Shown here in pieces: positions 1 through 7,795 of a stretch of 33,368 nt of DNA. The stretch comes from DASVAL01 sp035649575 (GTDB taxonomy: Bacteria > Planctomycetota > UBA1135 > UBA2386), in assembly GCA_035649575.1 (NCBI GenBank), contig DASRJH010000051.1, positions 1 to 33,368 of the forward strand. Direction: 5' to 3'. A model generated the notes under the pieces. It worked only from the letters and a program-made list of their open reading frames with translations. It was not told where the DNA came from and did not search any database. The stretch's first letter is position 1, and every line of letters begins with the position of its first letter. Made by a program: the position numbers and the translations under genes.

Positions 1-1692
1 AACCGCGGGTTCGAAGACCTCATCGAGATCGGTCGCCAGGACCGCACCGAGCTCTATTCGATGTCGCCGAGCCGCCCCGTGCCGCCGGTTCCGCGCGCGC
101 TGCGCATCGGTGTCGACTGCCGGCGAGGCCCCGGCGGCACCGTGGAGCAGAAGCTCACGCAGAGTGAAGTGGACCGCTTTGCCTTGGCCGTGCGACGGCT
201 GCGGCCAGCCGCGATCGCCGTCGGCCTGCTGCACTCGCCCGCGGATCCGACGGACGAGCGTCGCCTGGCCGCGGCGGCCGCCCGCGCCTGTCCAGGCGTG
301 CCGATCACTTGCAGCGCGGAGCTGCTGCCCGCGTTCGGTGAATACGAACGCTTCTGTGCTTGCATCCTCAACGCAGCGGTGGCGCCGATCGTCGGCAAGT
401 ACACGGCGACGCTCGCGCGCGGCGTCGGCAACGGCCGGCTGCGCCTCTTGCGCAGCAGTCTCGGCATCATGCCGACCGAGGAAGCCGCGAGGTTCCCGGC
501 GCGCGCGATGTTCTCGGGTCCCGCGGGCGGCGTGCTCGCCACAGCCGAGGTCGCCCGACGCCTGCGCTTGCCGAGCGCGGTGGCGTTCGACATGGGCGGC
601 ACGTCGGCCGACGTGTGCCTCGTCGGAGGAACCACCGTGCACGATGCCGGCAGCATCGGTGGCCTGCCGCTGCCCCTGCCCACCGTGCCCGTGCACACGG
701 TCGGGTGTGGCGGCGGCAGCATCGCCTATGTCGACGCCGGCGGAGCCCTTCGCGTAGGTCCCGAGAGCGCCGGCGCCGACCCCGGACCCGCGTGCTACGG
801 CAAAGCAGAGGAGCCCACGGTCACCGACGCCCACGTCGTGCTGGGCCACCTCGGGCCCGATACGCTGCTCCAGGGATCGTTCCCGATCGACGTCGACGCG
901 GCGGTGCGATCGATCGAACGCCTCGGCCGGCGGCTCGGTCTGTCGGCGGCGGCTGCGGCGCGCGGCATCCTGACCATCGCCGATGCCACGATGGCGCGCG
1001 CGATCCTCGTCATCACGGCGGAACGAGCCGTCGACCCCGCATCCGTGCCTCTGATTGCGTATGGCGGCGCCGGCGGTCTGCACGCTGCCGGACTGATGGC
1101 GCGACTCGGCCTGCCGTGCGCCTACCTTCCACCGCATCCCGGAGCATTCTCTGCGCTCGGGCTCGCTCTGGCGGGCGAGTCCGCCGAGTGCTCCGAGGCA
1201 GTGCGCGTGACGCTCGAACCCCGCGCGATGCGTGCGTTGCTCCAGCTCGGCAAGAAAATGCTGCGAACCGTCATGGCCGAGTCACCAGTGGGGGCACGTG
1301 GCCGGGTCGACGTGCTGGTGCGCTACCGGGGTCAGGGGGCGTCGCTGCGGCTGCCGCTCACCGCACAGGTCGCCCGGCACTTCGAGGCCGAACACGAACG
1401 GCGCTACAGCTTCACGACGACGGCCCCGCTCGAAATCGTGCAGGTGACGGCACGCGTCGAAACCCCCAGCAGATGCCTGCCACGGGCCAAAACGACGCGG
1501 TTGGCGGGAACCGTGACCCACCGGCGCGCCCCCGCCGGTGGCGGGATCATCAGGGTGTTGCAGCGGGAGCGCGTCGATGCGCCGATCGCGGGGCCGGCCG
1601 TTCTCGAGGAAGCTACTGCAACCACGCTGGTGCCGCGCGGATACGTGGCAAGCCGGACACGGTTCGGCCTGAGCCTCCGGCGGCAGCCCTGA
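1..1692 (+). CDS. Hydantoinase/oxoprolinase subunit A family protein (HyuA-like), 5'-truncated by window edge
   Basis: The reading frame is already open at base 1. The residues before the first in-window ATG at 61 (N-R-G-F-E-D-L-I-E-I-G-R-Q-D-R) match the conserved segment of hydantoinase A, so the ATG at 61 is internal and the gene begins upstream. About 563 codons are present; full family members are usually about 650-700 residues. Family features visible: the actin-like ATP-binding motif FDMGGTSADVCLV near codon 197, a GCGGGSIAYVD segment, ESAGADPGPACYG and YGGAGGLHA. The family catalyses ATP-dependent opening of 5-membered cyclic amides (hydantoins, 5-oxoproline) or carboxylation of ketones such as acetone, normally with a B subunit. 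No B subunit lies downstream, so if present it is upstream of the window. The exact substrate cannot be told from sequence. The family call is firm. Confidence 0.9.
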   Translation, partial: NRGFEDLIEIGRQDRTELYSMSPSRPVPPVPRALRIGVDCRRGPGGTVEQKLTQSEVDRFALAVRRLRPAAIAVGLLHSPADPTDERRLAAAAARACPGVPITCSAELLPAFGEYERFCACILNAAVAPIVGKYTATLARGVGNGRLRLLRSSLGIMPTEEAARFPARAMFSGPAGGVLATAEVARRLRLPSAVAFDMGGTSADVCLVGGTTVHDAGSIGGLPLPLPTVPVHTVGCGGGSIAYVDAGGALRVGPESAGADPGPACYGKAEEPTVTDAHVVLGHLGPDTLLQGSFPIDVDAAVRSIERLGRRLGLSAAAAARGILTIADATMARAILVITAERAVDPASVPLIAYGGAGGLHAAGLMARLGLPCAYLPPHPGAFSALGLALAGESAECSEAVRVTLEPRAMRALLQLGKKMLRTVMAESPVGARGRVDVLVRYRGQGASLRLPLTAQVARHFEAEHERRYSFTTTAPLEIVQVTARVETPSRCLPRAKTTRLAGTVTHRRAPAGGGIIRVLQRERVDAPIAGPAVLEEATATTLVPRGYVASRTRFGLSLRRQP

Positions 1693-1742
1693 CGCTAGGG
1701 GTATCTACCCGATAGAAGCTTGCAGCGACGGGTTTGCACTTC

Positions 1743-1769
1743 GGCGCTGACTACGCTATTGTCAGCGCC
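1743..1769. terminator. Candidate terminator hairpin, 9-bp perfect stem
   Basis: GGCGCTGAC (1743-1751) and GTCAGCGCC (1761-1769) are exact reverse complements separated by a 9-base loop. The hairpin lies about 50 bases after the stop codon of the hydantoinase gene. No T-run follows on either strand, so it is not a textbook intrinsic terminator. It could instead be the first stem of a longer RNA. Confidence 0.4.
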
Positions 1770-1992
1770 TGTTGAACCCGTGGACAGGGTGTTTGGAGCA
1801 CAGACCGGCAGTAGCCGGTTACCTGCATGCGGGGATGCGAACGAATCAGCCTGCCAGCAGGCCCGGAAAGGGAAGTTGGGCAGGAATCGACACACTGCCG
1901 GGGGTTGTCCGCGACGGACCTAAAAACTTGACTCTCCTTCTTCCCCTTTTCCCGAAGTTTCACCCCCGGCCTTCATTTCTGCAGCGCACCGG

Positions 1993-2016
1993 TCTCCAGA
2001 GAACTCTCCAGAGAAC
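1993..2016. repeat. Tandem duplication of a 12-base unit
   Basis: The unit TCTCCAGAGAAC occurs twice head to tail (1993-2004 and 2005-2016) without a mismatch. It sits in the non-coding region between two convergent genes. No function is evident; a slippage duplication is the simplest explanation. Confidence 0.7.
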
Positions 2017-2167
2017 CGGGCGCTGACGTGCGACACACGTTCGTGTCAGGAACGCAGCCTGCTTTGGAGATCCCACCGCTGACGTCGAGAACGCGTCAAC
2101 GGCATGCTGCGAGTCGCGCGATGCGGTAGCGCCGCGTGCTTCATCCGCCGGTGCTCATCTCTTTGCC

Positions 2168-3103
2168 TCATGAGGGGCGCCGCGAGCCGTGTCGCATCCG
2201 CAGCGGAAGCGGCCTGTGCGTCGGCGCTGGGGCTGCCTCCGAGCTCAGCTCCGCGCGCGCCGCGCGGAGCATGTCTGCGGCCAGCGGATGCGAGGGATAC
2301 ATCTGGAGCAGTTGCTCCCAATCGGCGACGGCACCGTTGACAGCCCCCTGGCCATACAAGAGCAGCGCCCGCTGGTGAAGCAACCGCGCCAGTCGCACCT
2401 GGACGCGCGCGTCTTTCGGGAAACGGCGCGCCAGTTCGAAGAGATCTGCGACGGCCCCTTGCAGATCGCTCTTCGCCAGTCTGGACTCCACCTGCGCGAG
2501 ACCGCGCGCCACCGCATCGGTGCGGGCAGCAGTGACACCGTGGGGTGACCCGGACGCCGGGTTGTCGCTTTCGCGCGCACCCGACTGCTCCGGCATCGCC
2601 ACCTCGGCAGCCACGAACGGCTCACCGGCTGCCGCCGAGTCTGCGGGCGGTTTGGCCGTGCCCGGCGCGATCTCGACCAATGGAGACGGCGCCGGCGGTG
2701 CGAACGGACCTGGCCTCTGCTCGGCATCCGAGCCGGACTCGAACATGCGAAGCCTGGTCTCGGTTGCGGCGATCAGCCCATCGACGGCGGGCATTGCCGG
2801 CCAGACGGCGCGCGCAAGCCGCAAGAACCCCAGTGCATCGACGTCCCGCCACTCCGACCGCAGCGTGAGCGCTTCGAGCAGCATCTCGTGACAGCGTCGT
2901 ATGCGACCCTCGATGCTCGTCGCCGCCGCGTGTGCTTCGGGATAGCGCGGATGGGAAACCGGCACCGCATCGTAGGCGAGCAGCGCGCCGACCAGGTCGT
3001 GCTCGCGCAGCGCGTGTTCCGCCGCCTCGAACGGATCCTGGATCGGAGTCGCGCATGCCAGAAGAAACAGCAGCGGCAGCAGGCTCGGGCGGCAGTGTCT
3101 CAT
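2168..3103 (-). CDS. Putative lipoprotein with TPR-like helical repeats
   Basis: The 311-residue product starts with a lipoprotein signal: a basic start, a leucine-rich core and the lipobox L-L-A-C with Cys17 as the lipidated residue. After it come helical segments rich in alanine, leucine and arginine (about 25-125), a proline/alanine-rich linker (about 130-190), and a second helical part (about 195-290) with TPR-like features such as a run on oligomerised secretion or tally of units (A-D-L-F-E-L-A-R-R-F-P-K-D). The start ATG overlaps the stop of the upstream HD-GYP-like gene by 4 bases (ATGA), so the two are translationally coupled and probably act together at the envelope. No enzyme domain is seen. 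I cannot assign a function beyond an envelope-anchored helical-repeat, probably scaffolding, protein. Confidence 0.75.
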   Translation of the reverse strand: MRHCRPSLLPLLFLLACATPIQDPFEAAEHALREHDLVGALLAYDAVPVSHPRYPEAHAAATSIEGRIRRCHEMLLEALTLRSEWRDVDALGFLRLARAVWPAMPAVDGLIAATETRLRMFESGSDAEQRPGPFAPPAPSPLVEIAPGTAKPPADSAAAGEPFVAAEVAMPEQSGARESDNPASGSPHGVTAARTDAVARGLAQVESRLAKSDLQGAVADLFELARRFPKDARVQVRLARLLHQRALLLYGQGAVNGAVADWEQLLQMYPSHPLAADMLRAARAELSSEAAPAPTHRPLPLRMRHGSRRPS

Positions 3104-4536
3104 TGCTGCTCCTCGCGCATGATCTCGTCGATGAGGACTTCGAGCTGCTCGGGCTCGTTTTCATCGACGACTTCCTCCTCCGTGGGCAGCGTCCGCCAAG
3201 GCAGACCCCCGCCAGGCACGATCATCACATCGCGATCCGGAGTCGTTTCCGGCGGATCCTTCGCGATCTCTTCACCGAACAGATCGAGCAGCCACGGGTC
3301 GAAGACGTCGCCGCGCGCCTTGCCGAGCCTCTGCAGCGCGTGCTGCCAGTGGAGCGGCTGTTCCTCCGCGCAAGTCGTCAACAGGTCGAATGCCGACGCG
3401 ATCGCGAGAATGCGCGAGCCGAGCGGGATGCGATCCCCGCGCAGGCCGTCCGGGACGCCGGCGCCGTCGTAACGCTCGAGCTGGTGGCGCAAGATCCTCG
3501 CAGTCCGTCGCAGCCCGGGCATGCTGTCGAGTTGCTCGGCAGCCCGCGCGGGGTGATGCTCCAGGGACTCGGCTTCCACTTCGGTCAACGAGTTCTGCTT
3601 CTGCAGGATCGATGGCCGCACCCAGGCCTTGCCGAGGTCGACGAAGCGGCACGCGAGATCCAGATCCTCCTGATCGCCCGGGAGCAGCTGCAATCGCTCC
3701 GCGAGTCGCGCGGCGAATCGGGCGGTCCGCTCGCCGTGTCCACGCGGCACGAGCCGACTCCGCTCGAGGCCATCGACCAACTGGTGGGCCATGGCGACGT
3801 AACCGGCGGCAACACGCTGCAGACCGTCCTGGACGCCGCGTTCCACCTCCTGCAGTGCGTGCCCCAATTCCGCGAGCTCGCTCTCGCGCGCTTCCTCGGT
3901 GACACCACTGGCCTCGCCGACGCCGACGCGGATCAACGCATCGGTCGCGCCGCGAACCCGCGTCGACCAGTGGTGGCCGAGCATCACCGCGACGGACACG
4001 AGCGAAAGACAGCTCAGCAGCACCAGTCCGAACCACGTGAGGTCGAAGGTCGACGTGAACACGCGCACTTCGTGCTGCAGGCGCAGTTCGCCGATGACCT
4101 CGCCACCGAAGCGCACCGGTGCCAGGCTCTCGCGCACGGCGGTGCCTCCTTCGCGCACGTCGGTCCGTTGGAAGGGGCCGCTGGCAGCCAAGAGGCTGAG
4201 CTGCCGTTCTCCGAGCACGAGGGCGGAATCGAGCAGCACGTTCCCCGTCCGATCGAGCAGTAGCGCTCTGCATCCGGTCTGGTCGTGCACGGTCGCAGTG
4301 AGCACGGCCAATCGCATGACATCGTCGCGCTCGAGCAGCGGAGCGGCGCGTTCGGCCAGCGCTACGGTGAGACTCTGTTCGGACGCCGCGCGTTCCTGCT
4401 CGATGCGGCGATCGTCGCGATCCGCCCCGAGGAAGCCGAGCACCACCGCCATGAAGAGGCCGCCGACCGACAGCGCAACAGCAAGGCGCTGCGTAAGCGA
4501 CCAGCCACGCGCCCTGCGCTCGCTAAGAGGGACCAT
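3100..4536 (-). CDS. Membrane-anchored HD-GYP-like protein with degenerate catalytic motifs
   Basis: This 478-residue protein has a transmembrane helix at about 17-37, a periplasmic sensor-like region at about 38-160, a second helix at about 167-190, then a cytoplasmic HD-GYP-like domain at about 245-430. The fold is recognisable from HGERTARFAARL, LTEVEAESLEHHP and GLRGDRIPLGSRILAIASAFDLL. Active HD-GYP domains hydrolyse cyclic di-GMP. Here the HD pair reads V-D (FVDLGK, near residue 299), GYP reads GVP (near 360), and the usual HHE before it reads as HQLE. Loss of a metal-binding histidine suggests a non-catalytic binding or signalling role. An acidic tail rich in Glu and Asp follows. The start ATG at 4536 has GAGG just upstream. 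The gene overlaps the lipoprotein gene by 4 bases, and the lipoprotein may be its envelope partner. Confidence 0.82.
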   Translation of the reverse strand: MVPLSERRARGWSLTQRLAVALSVGGLFMAVVLGFLGADRDDRRIEQERAASEQSLTVALAERAAPLLERDDVMRLAVLTATVHDQTGCRALLLDRTGNVLLDSALVLGERQLSLLAASGPFQRTDVREGGTAVRESLAPVRFGGEVIGELRLQHEVRVFTSTFDLTWFGLVLLSCLSLVSVAVMLGHHWSTRVRGATDALIRVGVGEASGVTEEARESELAELGHALQEVERGVQDGLQRVAAGYVAMAHQLVDGLERSRLVPRGHGERTARFAARLAERLQLLPGDQEDLDLACRFVDLGKAWVRPSILQKQNSLTEVEAESLEHHPARAAEQLDSMPGLRRTARILRHQLERYDGAGVPDGLRGDRIPLGSRILAIASAFDLLTTCAEEQPLHWQHALQRLGKARGDVFDPWLLDLFGEEIAKDPPETTPDRDVMIVPGGGLPWRTLPTEEEVVDENEPEQLEVLIDEIMREEQQ

Positions 4537-4655
4537 TGTCCTCGCCCTATCGGCACGACCGTAGGGTCCACTTGTGCAGGGTCACCGGTCGCGCCCGTGG
4601 CACGGGCAGTTCGTCGAAGCGAGCCGGACTGGAGTGAGAACGTGCTCCTGCGCAA

Positions 4656-4676
4656 ACTGTCGCACTGCGCGACAGT
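4656..4676 (-). terminator. Candidate terminator hairpin after the DUF3299 gene
   Basis: An 8-bp perfect stem (4656-4663 with 4669-4676) encloses a 5-base loop, 7 bases beyond the TGA of the DUF3299 gene. On the minus strand the last stem base begins a short run of three T. This is short for an intrinsic terminator, but the position immediately after the stop codon supports the call. Confidence 0.45.
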
Positions 4677-4682
4677 CCGCGG

Positions 4683-5555
4683 TCACTTGATCGCTTCGAG
4701 GCTCTCGAGGTGCAGCTGGTAGATGTCGACGCAGTAGCCGTCCATGACGGTCGCCTCGACCTTGAACGTGCCGATGATCTTGAGCGGATCGAAGAAGTAG
4801 TCGGTCGTCTTCCCCTTCGGCATCACGACGCGAACGATGCCGTGGATGTCGGGCGGCTGGCCGTAGCAGCACGACCACAGCGACTCCACGAGCAGGAACT
4901 CCTTGATGTTCTGGATCTCGTCGATGGGCAGCATGAAGCCCGTCATCAGGACCTTCTTGCCGGACAGCTCCTTGACACGCTTGGGCATGCCCTTCAGGCC
5001 GTCTTCGTAGGGCCACGAAGTCAGCTCGTCGAACTTCAGGATCTTGTCCAGCCCGGTGATCTTGCCCGCCTTGATCTGCTCAGCGAGCTTGCGTTCGGCC
5101 TGCAGCATGGCCTCGGCACCGCGCATGGCGGCGATGTCCGCTGGGTCCGTGCCGCGCGGCATCGGCGCATCCGCTGCCGGGCGGTCGATCTTGGGTTCGT
5201 TGGCGGGCGGCTTCTGGTCTGCAGTGGCCGGCTTGTCGGTGGCCGGCTTGTCGGTGGCCGGCTTGACCTTGGCCGGGTCCTGAGCAACCGGCTTTGGCTC
5301 CTGCTTCGACTCGTTCTTCTTCTCCTTCTCCCCCTGCGGCGCTGGCGCTGGCTCTTGCTTGACGAGGAGCTGCTGAACCCATGCATCGACTGCGCGCAGG
5401 TACGACTCGACCGCCTTGGCATCTTGCAGGGACCCGGGCTCCACCTTCGGCGTCGGCTCGACCTTCGTGGTCACCTGGGCCGGCTTTGCCGATCCCACCG
5501 GGCTCTGACCGGTAGCCAGACTGCACAACAGGAGCATGGGCACGAGTAGCTTCAT
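4683..5555 (-). CDS. Exported DUF3299-family protein
   Basis: The 290-residue product has an N-terminal signal peptide (hydrophobic to about residue 16, then Gln-Ser). A low-complexity Lys/Pro/Ala/Glu-rich linker at about 20-145 includes a PATDK repeat. The C-terminal DUF3299 domain at about 165-285 includes LSGKKVLMTGFMLPID, a Cys-Cys pair in LWSCCYGQPP, and GYCVDIYQL. DUF3299 proteins are small exported proteins of unknown biochemical role, often near ABC transporters of the MacB/Lol type. Here an ABC permease/ATPase pair lies directly upstream on the same strand, separated by 126 bases, which suggests a functional link in export or envelope maintenance. The start is supported by AAGGA at 5562-5566, six bases upstream of the ATG, one of the few clear Shine-Dalgarno sites in the window. 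Confidence 0.85.
   Translation of the reverse strand: MKLLVPMLLLCSLATGQSPVGSAKPAQVTTKVEPTPKVEPGSLQDAKAVESYLRAVDAWVQQLLVKQEPAPAPQGEKEKKNESKQEPKPVAQDPAKVKPATDKPATDKPATADQKPPANEPKIDRPAADAPMPRGTDPADIAAMRGAEAMLQAERKLAEQIKAGKITGLDKILKFDELTSWPYEDGLKGMPKRVKELSGKKVLMTGFMLPIDEIQNIKEFLLVESLWSCCYGQPPDIHGIVRVVMPKGKTTDYFFDPLKIIGTFKVEATVMDGYCVDIYQLHLESLEAIK
5224..5265 (-). repeat. In-frame 15-base tandem repeat encoding PATDK units
   Basis: Two exact 15-base units (5224-5238 and 5239-5253) are followed by a 12-base partial third (5254-5265). They encode consecutive Lys-Pro-Ala-Thr-Asp units in the linker of the DUF3299 protein. Because the period is a multiple of three, copy-number change lengthens or shortens the linker without breaking the frame. 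Confidence 0.8.
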
Positions 5556-5561
5556 CGGATG

Positions 5562-5566
5562 TCCTT
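5562..5566 (-). promoter_or_regulatory. Shine-Dalgarno site of the DUF3299 gene
   Basis: AAGGA on the minus strand lies six bases from the ATG at 5555. It decides this start. Many other genes in the window lack such a site. A TAGCAT hexamer (5597-5602) 41 bases upstream of the ATG is a possible -10 box, without a clear -35. Confidence 0.6.
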
Positions 5567-5681
5567 GGGGGCGAGCCGCCCCGACCGCGGGAGGGCATGC
5601 TAATACGACGATCTTCGAAATGGGGTGGCGCAGCTCTTTTTTCTGTGGCTCCGGTCCGGGCGATCCTTCGCGAGAACGCGA

Positions 5682-7076
5682 TCAGTAGCTGTGCGCGAGG
5701 TTGTCCGCGACCTGGGTCATCGAACCCTTCACGGCGGGCAGCAGTCCCGCGCACGCACCGATGCTCGTGACGCCCAGCACGAGCCACAACTCCCACCAGC
5801 CGAACTGCAGCCACTCGAGATAGACACCGCTCATGTCCTCGACCGTCTCGCGCATCAGGAAGGCCGCGAGGTGGCAGACGGTGACGCCGACGACGGCGCC
5901 AAAGCACGACAGCAGCGCCGCTTCGCCCGTGATGATCGCAAGGATCTGGTGACGCCGCGCACCGAGCGAACGCATGATCGCAATCTCGCGCCGCCGTTCG
6001 TTCATCGTGTTGTAGATCGCGACCGTGATCGACACGCTCGCGACGAGCAGCACGAGCCACGCGATGACGGTGAGCACGTCGGCTGCGCTGCCGATGTCGC
6101 GCAGGAACTTGGGCATGACCTCGCGCGGTTTCGCGACCTGGCCATCGGGCCGTCGCATGAACGCGTTGCGAAGGATCTGGTCGCCGACCGGGTCCTTCGG
6201 GTCGAGCACGATGGCGGTGAGACCGATCTGGTCGGCCTGCACGGGCAGCTTCTTGACCTCGTCGGGGTTCTTGCCCGGCACGAGCGGCGTGACGAAGACG
6301 CCGCCCTCGTGCCCATCGATCAGCAGGTGCACCCCGAGCGGCAGGAAGATCGTCGTGTCGAGCGGCGAATTGGTCGGCGCGAGGATGCCCGTGATCTCGC
6401 ACGCGGCCTCGGGGTGTTCGTGGGTGCCGAACTCGCCGTACTTGCCGTGCACGGGCACGATCGTGCCGCCGAGGTGAAGGCCGAGCGTGCGCGCGACGCG
6501 CGCGCCGATCACGCACTTCTTCCACTCGGGGCGCAGCTGCGGCCGCGGTGGCACCACGGCCTCGCCCGTGCGACGCGCGCTCTCGTGCGCGGCCATGCCC
6601 TCGGCGAGCTGCAGCAGGTCGTCGAACGAGAACGCGAAGCCGTGCCCGGCCGCGAACTCGAGCGGCTTCTGGTGCAACTCGAACTTCGTGAACATCTCGT
6701 CGAGCGTTGCGATGACCGGGAACGCGTGGCGGCTCACGCTGTCGCCGCGCGCTTGCGGGATCGCGTAGCGGATCTGGCCGCGGTAACCGAACTCCCTGCC
6801 CTTGCGGATGTCGATCGCGACCTTGAGCGGGAACAGCGCCGGCGCTTCGCCGACGTTGAAGATCGTGTTGAGCACGATCTCGAGCTGGCTCGCGTCCTTG
6901 GGCCCGATGATCGCGAGCTGCGCGCTGTAGGCACCCGTGTAGCGCTGCTCCGTCTGCTCGGCCATCACGAGGATCGCCGCGTAGAGCGCGGTCGCCACGA
7001 CGATCGAGGTCGTCGTGAGCACGGTCGCGACGAGCCGGATGCGCAGGTTGCGCAGGCTGATCGACCAGAGTCTCAT
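5682..7076 (-). CDS. ABC transporter permease, FtsX/MacB type
   Basis: This 464-residue membrane protein has the layout of MacB/LolC-type permeases: one N-terminal transmembrane helix (about 15-38), a large periplasmic domain (about 40-330), and three C-terminal helices typical of FtsX (about 335-460). The conserved cytoplasmic loop RRREIAIMRSLGARRHQI follows the second helix. Such permeases do not usually carry solutes through the membrane. They couple ATP hydrolysis to lipoprotein release, export of substrates from the periplasm, or regulation of periplasmic enzymes. Its start ATG overlaps the ATPase stop by 4 bases, so the two subunits are translationally coupled. The substrate is unknown; the following DUF3299 gene is a candidate partner. 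Confidence 0.9.
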   Translation of the reverse strand: MRLWSISLRNLRIRLVATVLTTTSIVVATALYAAILVMAEQTEQRYTGAYSAQLAIIGPKDASQLEIVLNTIFNVGEAPALFPLKVAIDIRKGREFGYRGQIRYAIPQARGDSVSRHAFPVIATLDEMFTKFELHQKPLEFAAGHGFAFSFDDLLQLAEGMAAHESARRTGEAVVPPRPQLRPEWKKCVIGARVARTLGLHLGGTIVPVHGKYGEFGTHEHPEAACEITGILAPTNSPLDTTIFLPLGVHLLIDGHEGGVFVTPLVPGKNPDEVKKLPVQADQIGLTAIVLDPKDPVGDQILRNAFMRRPDGQVAKPREVMPKFLRDIGSAADVLTVIAWLVLLVASVSITVAIYNTMNERRREIAIMRSLGARRHQILAIITGEAALLSCFGAVVGVTVCHLAAFLMRETVEDMSGVYLEWLQFGWWELWLVLGVTSIGACAGLLPAVKGSMTQVADNLAHSY

Positions 7077-7762
7077 GCGCGCCCCCCGGCGCGCGAAGCG
7101 ACGCCGGTTCGCAGCGACGCGAGATCGACGGTGCGCTGCATGCGCGACGCGGACTCGGGATCGTGCGTGACCATCACGACGGTCTTCTTGCCTTCGCGCG
7201 CGATCTCGAGCAGCAGGTCGAGCACGACACCACCGGTCGCGCGGTCCTGATTGCCGAGCGGCTCGTCCATGAGGATCAGCTCCGGGTCGTTGACGAGCGC
7301 GCGGCAGATCGCGACGCGCTGCACCTGCCCGACCGACAGTTCGTTGGGGCGATGATGCAGCCGGTCGCCGAGCCCGACCTTGCGCAGCAGCGACTCGGCG
7401 TGTTCACGCGCGCGATGGCCGGCACCGCGGCCGAACAGCGCGCCGAGCAGCACGTTCTCGAGCGCCGTGAACGGCTGCAGCAGGTTGAACGTCTGGTAGA
7501 CGAGCCCGATGTGCCGTCCGCGGTGCCGATCGCGCGCGGCTTCGCTGAGTTGGTCGATCCGCGCGCCGACGACCTCGACCTCGCCGCGGTCGGGACGCAG
7601 GATGCCCGCCAGGATGTGCAGCAGCGTCGTCTTGCCGGAGCCCGAGCGACCGATCAGGGCAACCTGTTCGCCGGAGCCGATTTCGAGCGCATCGACGGCG
7701 CAAGCCACGACGTCGTGGTCACCCTGGCTGTAACTCTTGTGGACGTCGCGGAGGCGGATCAC
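7073..7762 (-). CDS. ABC transporter ATP-binding protein (LolD/MacB type)
   Basis: The 229-residue protein has a complete nucleotide-binding domain: Walker A GRSGSGKTT at 38-46, Q-loop in YQTFNLLQPFT, signature motif near 140, Walker B LILMDEP near 164, and the H-loop in VMVTHDPES. It powers the FtsX-type permease encoded immediately downstream with a 4-base overlap. The signature reads LSVGQ instead of the usual LSGGQ, which is a known kind of mild variation. The start is GTG at 7762. A TATCCT hexamer ends 7 bases before it, which would place transcription start at or next to the start codon, so a leaderless message is possible. No Shine-Dalgarno site is visible. Confidence 0.92.
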   Translation of the reverse strand: MIRLRDVHKSYSQGDHDVVACAVDALEIGSGEQVALIGRSGSGKTTLLHILAGILRPDRGEVEVVGARIDQLSEAARDRHRGRHIGLVYQTFNLLQPFTALENVLLGALFGRGAGHRAREHAESLLRKVGLGDRLHHRPNELSVGQVQRVAICRALVNDPELILMDEPLGNQDRATGGVVLDLLLEIAREGKKTVVMVTHDPESASRMQRTVDLASLRTGVASRAGGRA

Positions 7763-7769
7763 GGCGCGC

Positions 7770-7775
7770 AGGATA
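7770..7775 (-). promoter_or_regulatory. Candidate -10 box for a leaderless ABC ATPase transcript
   Basis: TATCCT on the minus strand ends seven bases before the GTG start of the ATPase gene. Sigma-70 -10 boxes have the form TANNNT and transcription starts about seven bases downstream, which here is the start codon. No -35 match is obvious. The call rests on position and on the rarity of TA-rich hexamers in this GC-rich DNA. Confidence 0.35.
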
Positions 7776-7795
7776 CGGGGCAGAGGAGCGAACGG

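Larger units (their letters stand above)
1693..2167. other. Convergent intergenic region with a cluster of short hairpins
   Basis: No convincing gene lies between the convergent hydantoinase and lipoprotein genes. The left half holds six potential hairpins within about 180 bases: 1743-1769 (9 bp), 1804-1819 (6 bp, loop AGTA), 1825-1838 (4 bp), 1849-1862 (5 bp), 1879-1899 (5 bp) and 1907-1919 (5 bp, loop CGA). A pyrimidine-rich tract follows at about 1930-1975. A 12-base unit is tandemly duplicated at 1993-2016. Short open frames here have no recognisable product. The hairpins could form a bidirectional terminator or a structured RNA; I do not recognise a known RNA family. Confidence 0.5.

Noticed and set aside
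1852..1885. Resemblance to the GGAA-capped helix of small SRP RNA (CAGGCCCGGAAAGGG)
   Set aside because: The conserved asymmetric loop (AGCAG) on the 3' side is absent and the expected flanking stems do not form.
1879..1899. A tRNA T-arm-like hairpin
   Set aside because: The loop is 11 bases instead of 7 and no acceptor stem, anticodon arm or GTTCRANYC pattern surrounds it on either strand.
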